Of a stretch of DNA of 42,074 nucleotides, positions 26,121 to 34,954 are shown in pieces; position 1 is the first letter of the stretch; every line of letters begins with the position of its first letter. This DNA comes from Planctomycetota bacterium. Lineage in GTDB: Bacteria; Planctomycetota; Phycisphaerae; Phycisphaerales; SM1A02. The notes under the pieces are model-generated. The model ran no database searches. It saw only the letters and a program-made list of their open reading frames with translations, and was not told where the DNA came from. Position numbers and translations under genes: made by a program. Location: positions 1 to 42,074 of the forward strand of contig RFON01000023.1 of NCBI GenBank assembly GCA_009926625.1, given 5' to 3'.

Positions 26121-27500
26121 ATGCACACTTTGGAATTGACGGGGCAGCATGTCAGGAGCGGGGGTTCTGTCATGGCGTTCGTTGTGGTGAGCAGTATGGT
26201 GGTCTGGGCGAGCGTCGCTTTCGGGGTGAGTGCGGCTGCCACACCGCCGCAGGATGCGAAGGAGGCAGCAGCGGATCCGGCGTTGGAACGCGTGAAGGCG
26301 ATGCCGATCGTCCCCGCTCCGCTCGACGAGGCAACGCTCCGCAACTGCATGCGCGCGGTCGGACTGCGTTCCCGCGGCGGTGACGCGGCGAAGGCAGTCG
26401 ATGCGGCGATCGTGAAGGCGTTCGAGGCAGCGAAGGAACAGCGCGCGGCATTCGATGGGGGCGCGCTGGTTGTCGCACAGAAGTCGATCGCACAGCAAGT
26501 GGGCGCAAGCGGGGGGTTCAATGCCGCGGCACTGAACACGGTGGCCCAGGCGCGGCGGAGCGCATCGGAGATCGACTTGCAGGTGGTCTCCCTGGTGGCG
26601 AGTGCGATGGAGGATGCCAAGGATGCAAGCCGCACCCGGCTGGTCGATGCGCTGCGTCAGATGCTGCGCATTGATGCGGCGATGAGCACGATGGAGCGGA
26701 TGCCGCTGGTGCCGGTGTCGTTCATCTCCGTGGGGCCTGGACTGCAGACGGTCAATCTGTCGACCGACCGAGGCGTGCTGACGCGCGACTTGCTGATTGC
26801 GGATCTGGAGCGGCGCGCGGAGGCGGCCGAGGGACTGTCGCTGGCATCGTTGGAGGTGTCGACGACCGATGCGCAGTCGTTGAACTCGACGATCCAGATG
26901 AGCCTGACCAGTTTGCTGGCGCAGGGGGTCGCGGTTGATCCTGAGTTGCTGCGTGTCCTGTCGTCGCTGATGCTCAGTCGACCGGCGGTGAAGCCTGCGG
27001 CCGCGCTCGCGAAGCTCGATGCGGATCTGGCGCAGGCACTGGCAACGGCGCTGACGCCGATGGAGGCGGCGGATGTGCTGATCGCGCTTGATCCGCGCGC
27101 GATGCGTCGCGGCGTGGGGGCGCTCGACATTCGGCGGCTCTGTGCGGAGTCGACGCTGCTGAAGGGCGTGACGACTGAGCAGGCAACCAAGATCGAGTCG
27201 ATCCTGGAGAGTTGGCAGAAAGCGCAGTTGGCGGCGTACCAAGGTGTTCTCGAAGTGGATGCGCGCTGGTTGCGCGACACGCAGCCGCTGGCGGAGCGCC
27301 TGAAGGTGGACGATCCATCGAGCTGGCAGATGAACCCACCTTCGCCCGCGCTGCAGCAAGTGGCCAAGGAAATGACGCAGCGCCGCGAGCAATCGAAGGC
27401 GGCAAAGGACGCGTCCGAACGCGCCCAAGATCAACTGAAGGAAACCCTCGGCGAGGAGCTGTGGCTGCAGTTGGTGCCGGAGGAGGCGAAGCCAGCGTGA
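26121..27500 (+). CDS. Exported helical protein of unknown function
   Basis: 459 residues; I do not recognise a family. A hydrophobic segment near residues 18-40 (AFVVVSSMVVWASVAFGVSA) looks like a signal peptide, so the protein is probably periplasmic or secreted. The remainder is Ala/Leu/Glu-rich and mostly predictable as helices, with no Cys-rich, zinc or nucleotide motif. The C-terminal about 50 residues are charged and coiled-coil-like. Start: ATG 26121 gives the signal peptide a basic n-region; ATG 26172, preceded by a G-rich stretch, is the alternative. Its stop overlaps the start of the TIGR04325 methyltransferase gene (GTGA), so the two are probably co-translated. Confidence 0.75.
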   Translation: MHTLELTGQHVRSGGSVMAFVVVSSMVVWASVAFGVSAAATPPQDAKEAAADPALERVKAMPIVPAPLDEATLRNCMRAVGLRSRGGDAAKAVDAAIVKAFEAAKEQRAAFDGGALVVAQKSIAQQVGASGGFNAAALNTVAQARRSASEIDLQVVSLVASAMEDAKDASRTRLVDALRQMLRIDAAMSTMERMPLVPVSFISVGPGLQTVNLSTDRGVLTRDLLIADLERRAEAAEGLSLASLEVSTTDAQSLNSTIQMSLTSLLAQGVAVDPELLRVLSSLMLSRPAVKPAAALAKLDADLAQALATALTPMEAADVLIALDPRAMRRGVGALDIRRLCAESTLLKGVTTEQATKIESILESWQKAQLAAYQGVLEVDARWLRDTQPLAERLKVDDPSSWQMNPPSPALQQVAKEMTQRREQSKAAKDASERAQDQLKETLGEELWLQLVPEEAKPA

Positions 27501-28345
27501 GGAAACCACTGCGCATCCTGTCGGCATTCAGTTGGCTTCGGCCCACGGACGCGACTCGACACACATTCGATTCTTTCGCGGAAGCGCGGTGTGCCGCAGC
27601 GGCTCTTGGTCACGCCTACAGCGACCGCGAAATGGCCCAGCTCGTGGTCGAAAAGACCGTTTGCTTCAGAGATCACATCGCAAACAATCCATTAGTGGTG
27701 TCAGCGATCACACTCCGGCGACTTTGGGCGATACAGCAGCTGCTGCCCCGCGAGCATCTTCGGGTGCTCGACTTTGGGGGAGCCGCTGGACAGCACTATT
27801 TTGAAATTCAGCATTCCATCAAGTCACTTGAAAGGGGTAAAGGGCAGGGTCATGGGGGCGAGCCCCATGTCACATGGCATGTTGTCGAGACGGAAGCCAT
27901 GGTCGCCGCCGCGTGTCCGCTCTCGTGCGATGCACTTCGCTTCTTCCCGTCGATCGAAGCCGCAATGGTTGGATTTGTTCCAGACCTCGTTCTCTCGTCG
28001 GGCACATTGCAGTGTGTGCCAGATCCGCTCGAAACGCTCAAGGCTCTCATGGCGATCGGCGCGCCACATCTCTTTCTCACTCGACTCTCGTGTTCATCAG
28101 CCGATGTCACTGGTTTCATTGTTGAGACGGGGTTCATTCATGATCAAGGACCATCTCTCCCGTGGCCGCGCTCACCCCGGGCGCGTGCCGCTTATCCCCT
28201 CTGTATCGTGCCTCTGCAGGCGCTTGAAAGCCTGTTGGCAACGCAATACTCGATAGAAGTTGCGCTTGATGAGTCTGAGCTCGCGGCAAACATGGTGAAC
28301 GGGACACGGTCGATCAGACGAGGCTACTTCTGCCGTCGAATCTGA
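27497..28345 (+). CDS. Putative methyltransferase, TIGR04325 family
   Basis: 282 residues. The SAM-motif-like LRVLDFGGAAGQHYFEI, the segment HVVETEAMVA, and DLVLSSGTLQCVPDPLETL match the TIGR04325 family, found in O-antigen and other polysaccharide loci and presumed to methylate sugars (not proven for this protein). The GTG start at 27497 overlaps the stop of the unknown exported protein by four bases; the frame is open further upstream but antisense-like. A sulfotransferase follows after 57 bases. From about here rightward to 32540 the DNA is visibly less G/C-rich, as is common in surface-polysaccharide islands. Confidence 0.85.
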   Translation: MRKPLRILSAFSWLRPTDATRHTFDSFAEARCAAAALGHAYSDREMAQLVVEKTVCFRDHIANNPLVVSAITLRRLWAIQQLLPREHLRVLDFGGAAGQHYFEIQHSIKSLERGKGQGHGGEPHVTWHVVETEAMVAAACPLSCDALRFFPSIEAAMVGFVPDLVLSSGTLQCVPDPLETLKALMAIGAPHLFLTRLSCSSADVTGFIVETGFIHDQGPSLPWPRSPRARAAYPLCIVPLQALESLLATQYSIEVALDESELAANMVNGTRSIRRGYFCRRI

Positions 28346-28402
28346 CGGAAGGACTTCGACGGTCTGCGCCATCAAGTGAGGGGTACGATCGGGGGATCCT
28401 CT

Positions 28403-29209
28403 ATGCGACAGCTCAATCGGATCGCCTCTGCCTCTTATCTGTTTCTTGACGCAGTGCTTGAAGCGGTTCGCTACCCCAGAGGTGCCCATGTACTTGTTGC
28501 GTGCATGCCAAAGTCGGCATCCACTTCACTGACCAATGCGATCGCTGCCTATCCAGGGTTTCGGAAGGTGGCGCTCGCTGCCGCCTACGGTTCGAGGGAA
28601 CAAGAACTCTGCCAGATTCGCTTGTCGCGGTACAACCATCGTGGGCCGTATGTTGCACAACAACATTTGCGGAACAGCAGTTTCACGCAAAGTCTGATCG
28701 AGCAGTACCGCCTTGCCCCGATCGTCCTAGTGCGCGATCTCTCGGATGTCGTACTCAGCATTCGCGATCACTTGCATCGGGAGTCACGCGAGTCACCGAT
28801 TGCGATCTTCACACCAGAGCATTTGCGTCAATCGCCAGCGGAACTCGAGGAGACAATCGTACGGATAGCAATGCCCTGGTATCTCAGTTTCTATGTCGGG
28901 TGGCGGAGCGATCGCCGCGCTCACATTGTCGCGTATGAAGACCTTGTGCGGGATCCTCAGAGTGCGATCGAGGCAATCCTGCGGTTTTCAGGTATCGAGC
29001 CTCAAGAGCAATACATGCCCCGTGTTCTTGAAGCATTTCGTGGACCGAACAATCGCATCAATGTCGGTGTGAGTGGTCGCGGCCGCCTCCTTGGATCGGG
29101 CGCTGCGGCGGCGCTCGGACATCTGCTGGATCAGTATCGGGAATGCGATGCCGATCCCTACTTTCGCCGTATGCGCAGCGCGCTCAGCGCTACCGTCAGC
29201 ACGACTTGA
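28403..29209 (+). CDS. Sulfotransferase family protein
   Basis: 268 residues. The PAPS 5'-phosphosulfate loop is CMPKSASTSLTNAI (K37), and the 3'-phosphate-binding region is APIVLVRDLSDVVLSIRDHL. The C-terminal part VAYEDLVRDPQSAIEAILRF is typical of sulfotransferases. It would transfer sulfate from PAPS to a hydroxyl, in this setting most likely on a surface glycan (inferred). ATG 28403 has GGGGGA upstream; GTG 28376 is in frame but weaker. The 3' end overlaps the convergent glycosyltransferase by 14 bases. Confidence 0.85.
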   Translation: MRQLNRIASASYLFLDAVLEAVRYPRGAHVLVACMPKSASTSLTNAIAAYPGFRKVALAAAYGSREQELCQIRLSRYNHRGPYVAQQHLRNSSFTQSLIEQYRLAPIVLVRDLSDVVLSIRDHLHRESRESPIAIFTPEHLRQSPAELEETIVRIAMPWYLSFYVGWRSDRRAHIVAYEDLVRDPQSAIEAILRFSGIEPQEQYMPRVLEAFRGPNNRINVGVSGRGRLLGSGAAAALGHLLDQYRECDADPYFRRMRSALSATVSTT

Positions 29210-30140
29210 TCGCAAGCTGATCGGTCGGTCTCGGGCGCAGCAACGCGCGGATACGATGACACTGTTTGACCAGGCTGCGGAGACGCTTGGTGACTCTGAG
29301 CGAGCGTTTGCCGAGCCGATCGTGAAGCAACCAGGACACCAGTGGACGCCAGCGTCGCATGGCGCTGCCGTCCGGGTTCATCACATCGAAGTCCGAGAGA
29401 TAGGCCTCGATTGTTGAGGCGAAGTCTGGCCAAGAGTCAGCCTTTCCAGTGACTCGCTGCATGGTCGTTTCCGTGCGGAGCGTTTCATCGAAGTGCCGGA
29501 GACGATAGAGATGCCCAGGCTGAGCGATGAAGGGTCCTTGCAGTGCGATGTTGGCAAGCAGAATGTGGTCAGCAGCCACGACATGCCGCGATGCCAGTTT
29601 CGGAAGAAGCGCGCGACGGAAGAGGGCGTGCATGGGACCCAAGTCACTGCCAATGGCGATAGACCACAGGTAGCGAACCCAGGCGCAGCGGTGCGGGGTC
29701 GCAATGCCGACATCACCATCCTGTCGAATCGTTCGATCGTTGGAGTCGATCCACTCGAAGTAGGTAAATGATCCTGCGGCGTCTGGTCGTTGCTGCAATG
29801 CAGACAGGTGCACGGAGAGAAAGTCTGGATGCAGCAGGTCGTGTGCACCAACCCAGCCGAAGTATGGGCTCTCGCTTGCATCTCGTGCGAAGTCAAAGTT
29901 GAACGCAGCGCCCTTGTTGACCTCATGTCGGATGTGAACAAATCTGTGATCACTGCGAGCGATGTCAGCGCAGACTTCAGATGTTCCATCCGAGGATGCG
30001 TTGTCAGCCATCAGCACCATAAAGTCCCGATGAGACTGTGCTTGAATGGACGCGAGCGTTCGGCTGATCCAGCGAATCTCGTTGTAGGCTGGCACGCCCA
30101 ACACCACGGTGCCGTGACGCATGCGAACACTGCCACTCAT
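29196..30140 (-). CDS. Glycosyltransferase family 2
   Basis: 314 residues. GT-A fold: TVVLGVPAYNEIRWISRTL at the N-terminus, the nucleotide-binding DNASSDGTSEV, and a metal-site region around GAHDLLHPDFLS, where a DxD-like pair is replaced by HD. It would transfer a nucleotide-activated sugar to a growing glycan at the cytoplasmic membrane face. The ATG at 30140 overlaps the stop of the hexapeptide acyltransferase gene (ATGA). Last gene of the long minus-strand run. Confidence 0.88.
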   Translation of the reverse strand: MSGSVRMRHGTVVLGVPAYNEIRWISRTLASIQAQSHRDFMVLMADNASSDGTSEVCADIARSDHRFVHIRHEVNKGAAFNFDFARDASESPYFGWVGAHDLLHPDFLSVHLSALQQRPDAAGSFTYFEWIDSNDRTIRQDGDVGIATPHRCAWVRYLWSIAIGSDLGPMHALFRRALLPKLASRHVVAADHILLANIALQGPFIAQPGHLYRLRHFDETLRTETTMQRVTGKADSWPDFASTIEAYLSDFDVMNPDGSAMRRWRPLVSWLLHDRLGKRSLRVTKRLRSLVKQCHRIRALLRPRPTDQLAIKSC

Positions 30141-30802
30141 GGGCGGATCTCGAGCGGCTTGAGGTAGCGATCCGCGTAGCGGTCCTTGGCCGGCTTGAAG
30201 AGAGGTCGACCGTGCTCTCCCATGAAGACCACGCAGTCGCCTGGAGTGTCGGTGTTCACAAGGTTTACGCCGGGCGCGATGGCCGTGTTCGCGCGGACAT
30301 GGCAATCACCCAAGATCGAGCTGTTCGGATACATCACCACGCCCTCTTCCAGGACTGGCCGGCGGTCACCATCGCGGCCGACCGTGCATCCTTGATGGAA
30401 GACACAGCGCGGTCCATAAGTGGCCTTGGCAAAGACCATTCCCACCGTGTGTCCGATGGCAAACACGGGATGCATCTCCACCTCGTGGAACAGGTCGATC
30501 CCATGCAAAGCCTTATTGGTGAGGAACACGCGGGCGGCATCGTGCCGCAGCGCCACAGCGGCCAGCTCGCAAGACACGAAGTACAGCAGCGTGGCGTGAT
30601 GACCGCCAAGGAGCGGATCGAATCGTCCCATTGGGCCGCTGAAGTGCTGAACACACCAAATGGTTCGATCAATCGCACGCCGCATGAGTTCTGCATCGAT
30701 GCACCACCCCTCCTCGAAGTTGGGATACAGCGACTGCACTTGGTGCGTCACCAGTCGGCTCAGGAGTTGCGGGTTGTGTGGATCAGATGGATGCCGAGAC
30801 AT
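30137..30802 (-). CDS. Hexapeptide-repeat acyltransferase, serine O-acetyltransferase-like
   Basis: 221 residues. An N-terminal helical part is followed by a left-handed beta-helix with the CysE-like series GIDLFHEVEMHPVFAIGHTVGMVFAKA, then VFHQGCTVGRDG and NSSILGDCHVRANTAI. The catalytic-type His is in the segment EMHPVFAIGH. In a sugar cluster this fold usually acetylates an amino or hydroxyl group of a nucleotide sugar rather than serine (inferred). Start: ATG 30802 has GGAGAA upstream and begins the family sequence; it overlaps the end of the WbqC gene by 20 bases. Confidence 0.82.
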   Translation of the reverse strand: MSRHPSDPHNPQLLSRLVTHQVQSLYPNFEEGWCIDAELMRRAIDRTIWCVQHFSGPMGRFDPLLGGHHATLLYFVSCELAAVALRHDAARVFLTNKALHGIDLFHEVEMHPVFAIGHTVGMVFAKATYGPRCVFHQGCTVGRDGDRRPVLEEGVVMYPNSSILGDCHVRANTAIAPGVNLVNTDTPGDCVVFMGEHGRPLFKPAKDRYADRYLKPLEIRP

Positions 30803-31511
30803 GCATTCTCCAGTCGACAGACTCCGACACCATGAGGTCACGGATAGATGATCCGCAGCAGGCGATGGCATCGAGGATGGTGACATAGGGCGTGAACGCC
30901 CCATGCGGTTGTGGATAGGGGCGGCGCTCATAGAGCATGTACCTCACGCGCACTCCCTTCGATTCGAATAGCGCGTGGTCCAAGTACTGGAACGCACCGT
31001 GGCCCGTGACATACTGGGTCGCCCCCAAGCGTTCACACAAGGTGAGCAGCCGCTGCGAGCTGGATCCTTGCACACCCAGAGCCGAAGAACAGGAGAACTG
31101 CGCCTTCAACCCAAGCCAGCGGGCAATTATCTCGAGGGCCGCAATGTTGAACTCAGCCAGATTGTCACTGGATGTCGCGTAGATTTGTTCAGCCAGACTG
31201 ATGGCCGTTTCTGCGTGTGGCGTCCGCGCGAGCGCCTGTCGAATGGTCTTGAGATGTTTCGGGCGCCAGCGAGCGGCTGGCCCAAGCCGCGTCTCGCGAA
31301 TGGTCCGACCACTGTGCGCGTGATCCACTGGCGCTGTCAACCAAGTGACACCCTGCGCTGTCTTGACTTGTACTCGCGTGATGAAGCTGCGGCCTTGCGG
31401 AATCTGCACATCGTCGTAATGCACAAAGTCATCGGCGAGTCGGATCTGCTCAAAGAGCCCAAGCCATGGGATGAACATGGGCTGCGAAATGACTGCCGTG
31501 CGTTCAATCAT
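30783..31511 (-). CDS. WbqC family protein
   Basis: 242 residues. The family pattern is visible from the start: ISQPMFIPWLGLFEQI, then DDFVHYDDVQIPQGRSFITR and WLTAPV, later GATQYVTGHGAFQYLD and YPQPHGAFTPYVTILD. WbqC proteins occur in O-antigen and other amino-sugar clusters; their reaction is not firmly established. The ATG overlaps the end of the short formyltransferase-like gene by 8 bases. Confidence 0.9.
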   Translation of the reverse strand: MIERTAVISQPMFIPWLGLFEQIRLADDFVHYDDVQIPQGRSFITRVQVKTAQGVTWLTAPVDHAHSGRTIRETRLGPAARWRPKHLKTIRQALARTPHAETAISLAEQIYATSSDNLAEFNIAALEIIARWLGLKAQFSCSSALGVQGSSSQRLLTLCERLGATQYVTGHGAFQYLDHALFESKGVRVRYMLYERRPYPQPHGAFTPYVTILDAIACCGSSIRDLMVSESVDWRMHVSASI

Positions 31512-31851
31512 GGAAGATCACCGAAGGGCAGTGGAAGTGCGGCCACTGCACGAGGATGTCCGCCATCCTACGGGTCGGTACCGCTGGGCAGGCGCTCGGC
31601 GAAATCGCCAAGCCGTCGAGCTCAGCGCTCCGATCCCTCAAAATGTCCGATGCTCTGGCGCTGAACGACCTGGCATCTGTGTACGGCACAAGCCGGCAGG
31701 GCAGCCGATGCCGTGCCGCCACCTGTTGGTATCTGCACTGCCGATCCACAACGACACCTATGAAGTTGGCACTGATTGTCCGTGCCAATATCGTGAGCGC
31801 GGTATCAAACGCTGAGCCCGCGCTTGAGGCGATGAAAGCGATCCTTCCCAT
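31504..31851 (-). CDS. Short protein resembling the N-terminal half of a formyltransferase
   Basis: 115 residues. The start MGRIAFIASSAGSAFDTAL and the later FIGVVVDRQCRYQQVAARHRL resemble the Rossmann half of GART-type formyltransferases (pattern of glycine-rich loop, VV(S/D)xR, then AxxxxLP). The catalytic half with its Asn-His-Asp set is missing, because the WbqC gene begins at once. It could be a remnant, a stand-alone domain, or a chance match. It is kept as a gene because it fills the space exactly between two cluster genes (7-base gap before it, 8-base overlap after it) on the same strand. Confidence 0.55.
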   Translation of the reverse strand: MGRIAFIASSAGSAFDTALTILARTISANFIGVVVDRQCRYQQVAARHRLPCRLVPYTDARSFSARASDILRDRSAELDGLAISPSACPAVPTRRMADILVQWPHFHCPSVIFHD

Positions 31852-31858
31852 GCTGCGC

Positions 31859-32539
31859 CTAGGGCAGGGCTTCCGTGCGGCCTACTGCACCAAATGCCTC
31901 GTCTCGGTAGAGGTAGAGCGTGTAGTCAAAGGCGCGATAGCTGTGGTCGAGGCGCACGCAGGGCGTCACTGCCTCCATACACCATGCGAGGAACTCGATC
32001 GGATTCTTGTAATAAAGATGAGGCTGGGTGAAATTGACCCGCGTTGTCATCAGGTTGAATGCAATCCCGCAGCGACACGCAGCAAACATAGTTTGGACGA
32101 GCGCCCGCGCGTACCGATCCATGCTTGGGAATGACACATCCAGTTTCTGCGTGAGCACGCCGTTGCTGACGACATAGTCGAAGCTTCGTGGCTTCGCGAA
32201 GCCAAAGAGATCGCCCACATGCCATGTCGCGCTTGGGTGTGTTGCGCGAGCCCTTTCAATCATGTCTGAGCACAAATCGATGCCGTGATAGTCGAGTGGG
32301 ATCGATAGGGCGGAAGCCGTGGCATACAGGTGTCCGTATCCACACCCAACATCCAAAAGCGAAGGACGCAGCGGAGAGGCTGTCTCTCCGTTCCGCAACA
32401 CATTCAACATTCGTCGTTGGCTGGCAAGGTGCCGATCCGTATCGCGCCCCCAGTCCACGCCTTGCGCGGTTGCTCCATGATCACGGAAGCACGCTGCGTA
32501 GTGTCTCTGGAGTTTCGCGCTGATTTCAGGGTTGTTCAC
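31859..32539 (-). CDS. Class I SAM-dependent methyltransferase
   Basis: 226 residues with SAM motif I SLLDVGCGYGHLYATA, acidic residue in YHGIDLCSDMIERAR, and motif-IV-like FDYVVSNGVL. The C-terminal segment FNLMTTRVNF and YYKNPIEF match methyltransferases of polysaccharide clusters. It probably O- or N-methylates a sugar; which one is not visible. GTG start at 32539, no clear ribosome-binding site, 88 bases after the DegT aminotransferase stop (the largest gap within the run). Confidence 0.87.
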   Translation of the reverse strand: MNNPEISAKLQRHYAACFRDHGATAQGVDWGRDTDRHLASQRRMLNVLRNGETASPLRPSLLDVGCGYGHLYATASALSIPLDYHGIDLCSDMIERARATHPSATWHVGDLFGFAKPRSFDYVVSNGVLTQKLDVSFPSMDRYARALVQTMFAACRCGIAFNLMTTRVNFTQPHLYYKNPIEFLAWCMEAVTPCVRLDHSYRAFDYTLYLYRDEAFGAVGRTEALP

Positions 32540-32627
32540 GAGGAGCGATCCTTGAACTCACCAATGGGCCACACCTGGCGATTGCGAGGGCAGATGGTAG
32601 TGCTGTCTGACCATTGCCGACGCATGT

Positions 32628-33731
32628 CTAGACGCAGCGCAGAATCACGGCAGCAACCCGATCAAGGTCATCATCCGTCAGATCGTGGTAACTCGGCAAG
32701 TTGATCGCTCGTCCAGGAATGTCCCAGGCGTGCTGGTTCTGGCGCTTTGGCTCGAACATCGGCAGCCCCGACAGCGGCCAGAAGAAGACTCGCGCGTCGA
32801 TGTTCTCTGCAGCGAAGGCGATCTGCAGCTGCTCGCGGGTGACGCCGGTCTCGGGAGCGAAGACCGCTGTGGGCATCCAGGAGCCGTTGACGGTGTGTGA
32901 CGGTTCTGGGTTCAGGCTCACTCCTGGCAGACTTGTCAGCCGCGCCCGGTACCCAGCCAAAATGGCTCGCTTGCGTGCGATCAGCTGCTCGATCCGCTCC
33001 AGTTGCGCGCAGCCCATGGCAGCCTGCAGATTCGACATCTTGTACTTGAATCCCACCGCGTCAGCCCAGAACTGCCGCACCTGCCCGCGGCTTCGCCCAT
33101 GGTTGCTGAGCGTAAGCACGCGGTCGAACAGCGTGTCGTCGCTGGTGACGAACATGCCGCCCTCACCCGTGGTCAGTGTCTTGGTGCCATGAAAACTGAA
33201 AGCCCCGAACGCGCCGATCGATCCGGCGCGGCGCCCGCGGTGCTGCGAACCGATTGCCTCGGCGGCGTCCTCGATCACTGGGAGCCCGTGGCGCTTCCCG
33301 ATGTCGAGGAGCGCGTCGAGGTCGCACAGGTTGCCATACAAGTGCACCGCCAAGATGGCCCTCGTGCGCGGTGTGATGGCGCGTTCAACATGCTTTGGGT
33401 CCAGACACCACGAGTCCGGCAGGATGTCGACGAAGACCGGTGTGGCGCCCAAGTGCACGATCGGCGCTGCCGATGCGATCCAGTTGGTGTCTGCGAGAAT
33501 CACTTCGTCATTCGCGCCGATACCGAGACCAGCCATGCCGAGATGCAGAGCGCCCGTGCAACTGGAAGTGGCGATTGCGTACTTCGTGCCGAGGTGCGCC
33601 GCGAAGCCCTTCTCGAACCGAGTCAGGTACTCGTAGCAGCGTTCGCCCCAGCCGTTCGCGGCCGCGTCAGCGGCGTAGCGGGTCTCCAGCTCGGTGATCG
33701 ATGGCTTGGTGTAGAGGATGCGCGGCTTCAC
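32628..33731 (-). CDS. DegT/DnrJ/EryC1/StrS sugar aminotransferase
   Basis: 367 residues, PLP-dependent. The Schiff-base lysine is K184 in FSFHGTKTLTTGEGG, preceded by VIEDAAEAIGS (PLP-ring Asp) and followed by NYKMSN-like FKYKMSNLQAAMG. Having Lys at this place marks a true aminotransferase and not the 3-dehydrase RfbH, which has His there. It is expected to add an amino group to the 4-keto (or 3-keto) carbon of a nucleotide sugar. The GTG start at 33731 overlaps the stop of the C-methyltransferase gene (GTGA). The frame is open further upstream but runs inside the previous gene. Confidence 0.93.
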   Translation of the reverse strand: MKPRILYTKPSITELETRYAADAAANGWGERCYEYLTRFEKGFAAHLGTKYAIATSSCTGALHLGMAGLGIGANDEVILADTNWIASAAPIVHLGATPVFVDILPDSWCLDPKHVERAITPRTRAILAVHLYGNLCDLDALLDIGKRHGLPVIEDAAEAIGSQHRGRRAGSIGAFGAFSFHGTKTLTTGEGGMFVTSDDTLFDRVLTLSNHGRSRGQVRQFWADAVGFKYKMSNLQAAMGCAQLERIEQLIARKRAILAGYRARLTSLPGVSLNPEPSHTVNGSWMPTAVFAPETGVTREQLQIAFAAENIDARVFFWPLSGLPMFEPKRQNQHAWDIPGRAINLPSYHDLTDDDLDRVAAVILRCV

Positions 33732-34954
33732 GACACCCGCAACTCCGGCACCGCCGTCACGAAGCGAGTACCCTGCGTCGCCAGCGCGGCGTTCTGCTGT
33801 CGCACCTCGGGGAAAATGTTCCACGGCAAGACCAGAAGATAATCGGGAGACTCGCGGTCGAGGACATGCCGTCCAACAATCGGGATGCGGCTGCCCGGCA
33901 TGAACTTCCCCTGCTTCGCGGGATTCAGATCCACGACGCAGCGCACCAGGTCAGGTCCGATGCCGGCGAAGTTGAGAAGCGTGTTGCCTTTGGCGGCTGC
34001 GCCGTAACCCATCACCGATCGGCCCTCCGCCTTGGCTTCGCGCAGGAAACCCAGAAGGTCGTCGCGAATGCGTTCGGCTCGCAACTGCAGACCCTGGTAA
34101 TAGGCTGCTGTACAAACGCCGACATTGCGCTCGCGCTGCAGCATCTTGTCGACCGTCTGCGCCACGGCATGGGTCGATGTGTGCGCCCGCTGCGCGAATA
34201 CCCGCAGGCTGCCGCCGTGCGTGGGCAGTTCCTGCACGTCGAACATCTGCAACCCAGCTTTCTCGAACACGGACTGCAGCGCGGTCAGCGAGAGGTACGA
34301 GAAGTGCTCGTGGTAGATGGTGTCGAACTGTGCATCATCCATCAGCCGCAGCAGATGTGGAAACTCGAAGGTTGCTACGCCGTACGGTTTCAGCAGCGCG
34401 GCGAAACCCGCCGCGAAGTCATTGATGTCGGGCACATGAGCCAGCACATTGTTGGCGGTGAGAAGGTCGGCCTGCAGTCCGCGGGCACTCATCTCACCGG
34501 CGAGGCGACGACCGAAGAAGTCCTGCACCACATCGATCCCCTTGGCCCGTGCAGCCGCTGCAGTACTCGCGGTCGGCTCGACCCCCGTGCACGGAATGCC
34601 GCGGGCCTTCACGAACTGCAGCAGAGAGCCGTCGTTGGCGGCTACTTCCACAACACGGCTGTCTGCATGCAACCCGAAGCGCGCCACCATGTCGCCCACG
34701 TACAGCTCGGCGTGCGCCTGCCAAGAGGTCGAGACGCCGCTGAAGTACGCATAGTCAGCGTCGAACAGTTCGTGCGCATTCGTGAAGTCCTCGGTCTGCA
34801 CCAGCCAGCAGTGCTCGCACACCAACACGCGCAGAGGAAACCTCCGTTCTGGGCGCTGCAGTGCCTCGACGGTCAGGTAGGCGTTCGACGGCGGCGCTGT
34901 GCCGAGGTCGACGAGCGGCAGCACCAGCGGCGCGGAGCAGTGGCGGCACTTCAC
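33728..34954 (-). CDS. Sugar C-methyltransferase (TylC3/NovU type, three-domain)
   Basis: 408 residues. An N-terminal zinc-binding domain uses C3, C6, C46 and C49 (KCRHC and VCEHC). It is followed by a SAM-binding core (VVEVAANDGSLLQF, then YHEHFSYLS) and a C-terminal Rossmann-like domain with GYGAAAKGNTLLN. This three-part build belongs to enzymes that methylate carbon next to a keto group in nucleotide-bound deoxysugars, giving branched-chain sugars. The GTG at 34954 overlaps the epimerase stop (GTGA); residues further upstream are not family-like. Confidence 0.93.
   Translation of the reverse strand: MKCRHCSAPLVLPLVDLGTAPPSNAYLTVEALQRPERRFPLRVLVCEHCWLVQTEDFTNAHELFDADYAYFSGVSTSWQAHAELYVGDMVARFGLHADSRVVEVAANDGSLLQFVKARGIPCTGVEPTASTAAAARAKGIDVVQDFFGRRLAGEMSARGLQADLLTANNVLAHVPDINDFAAGFAALLKPYGVATFEFPHLLRLMDDAQFDTIYHEHFSYLSLTALQSVFEKAGLQMFDVQELPTHGGSLRVFAQRAHTSTHAVAQTVDKMLQRERNVGVCTAAYYQGLQLRAERIRDDLLGFLREAKAEGRSVMGYGAAAKGNTLLNFAGIGPDLVRCVVDLNPAKQGKFMPGSRIPIVGRHVLDRESPDYLLVLPWNIFPEVRQQNAALATQGTRFVTAVPELRVS

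Noticed and set aside
25989..27527. 512-codon open frame on the minus strand
   Set aside because: Opposite the unknown exported protein. It was considered carefully because that protein has no known family, but the minus-strand product is extremely Arg/His/Gln-rich, lacks a fold-like pattern, and would break the plus-strand GTGA junction at 27497.
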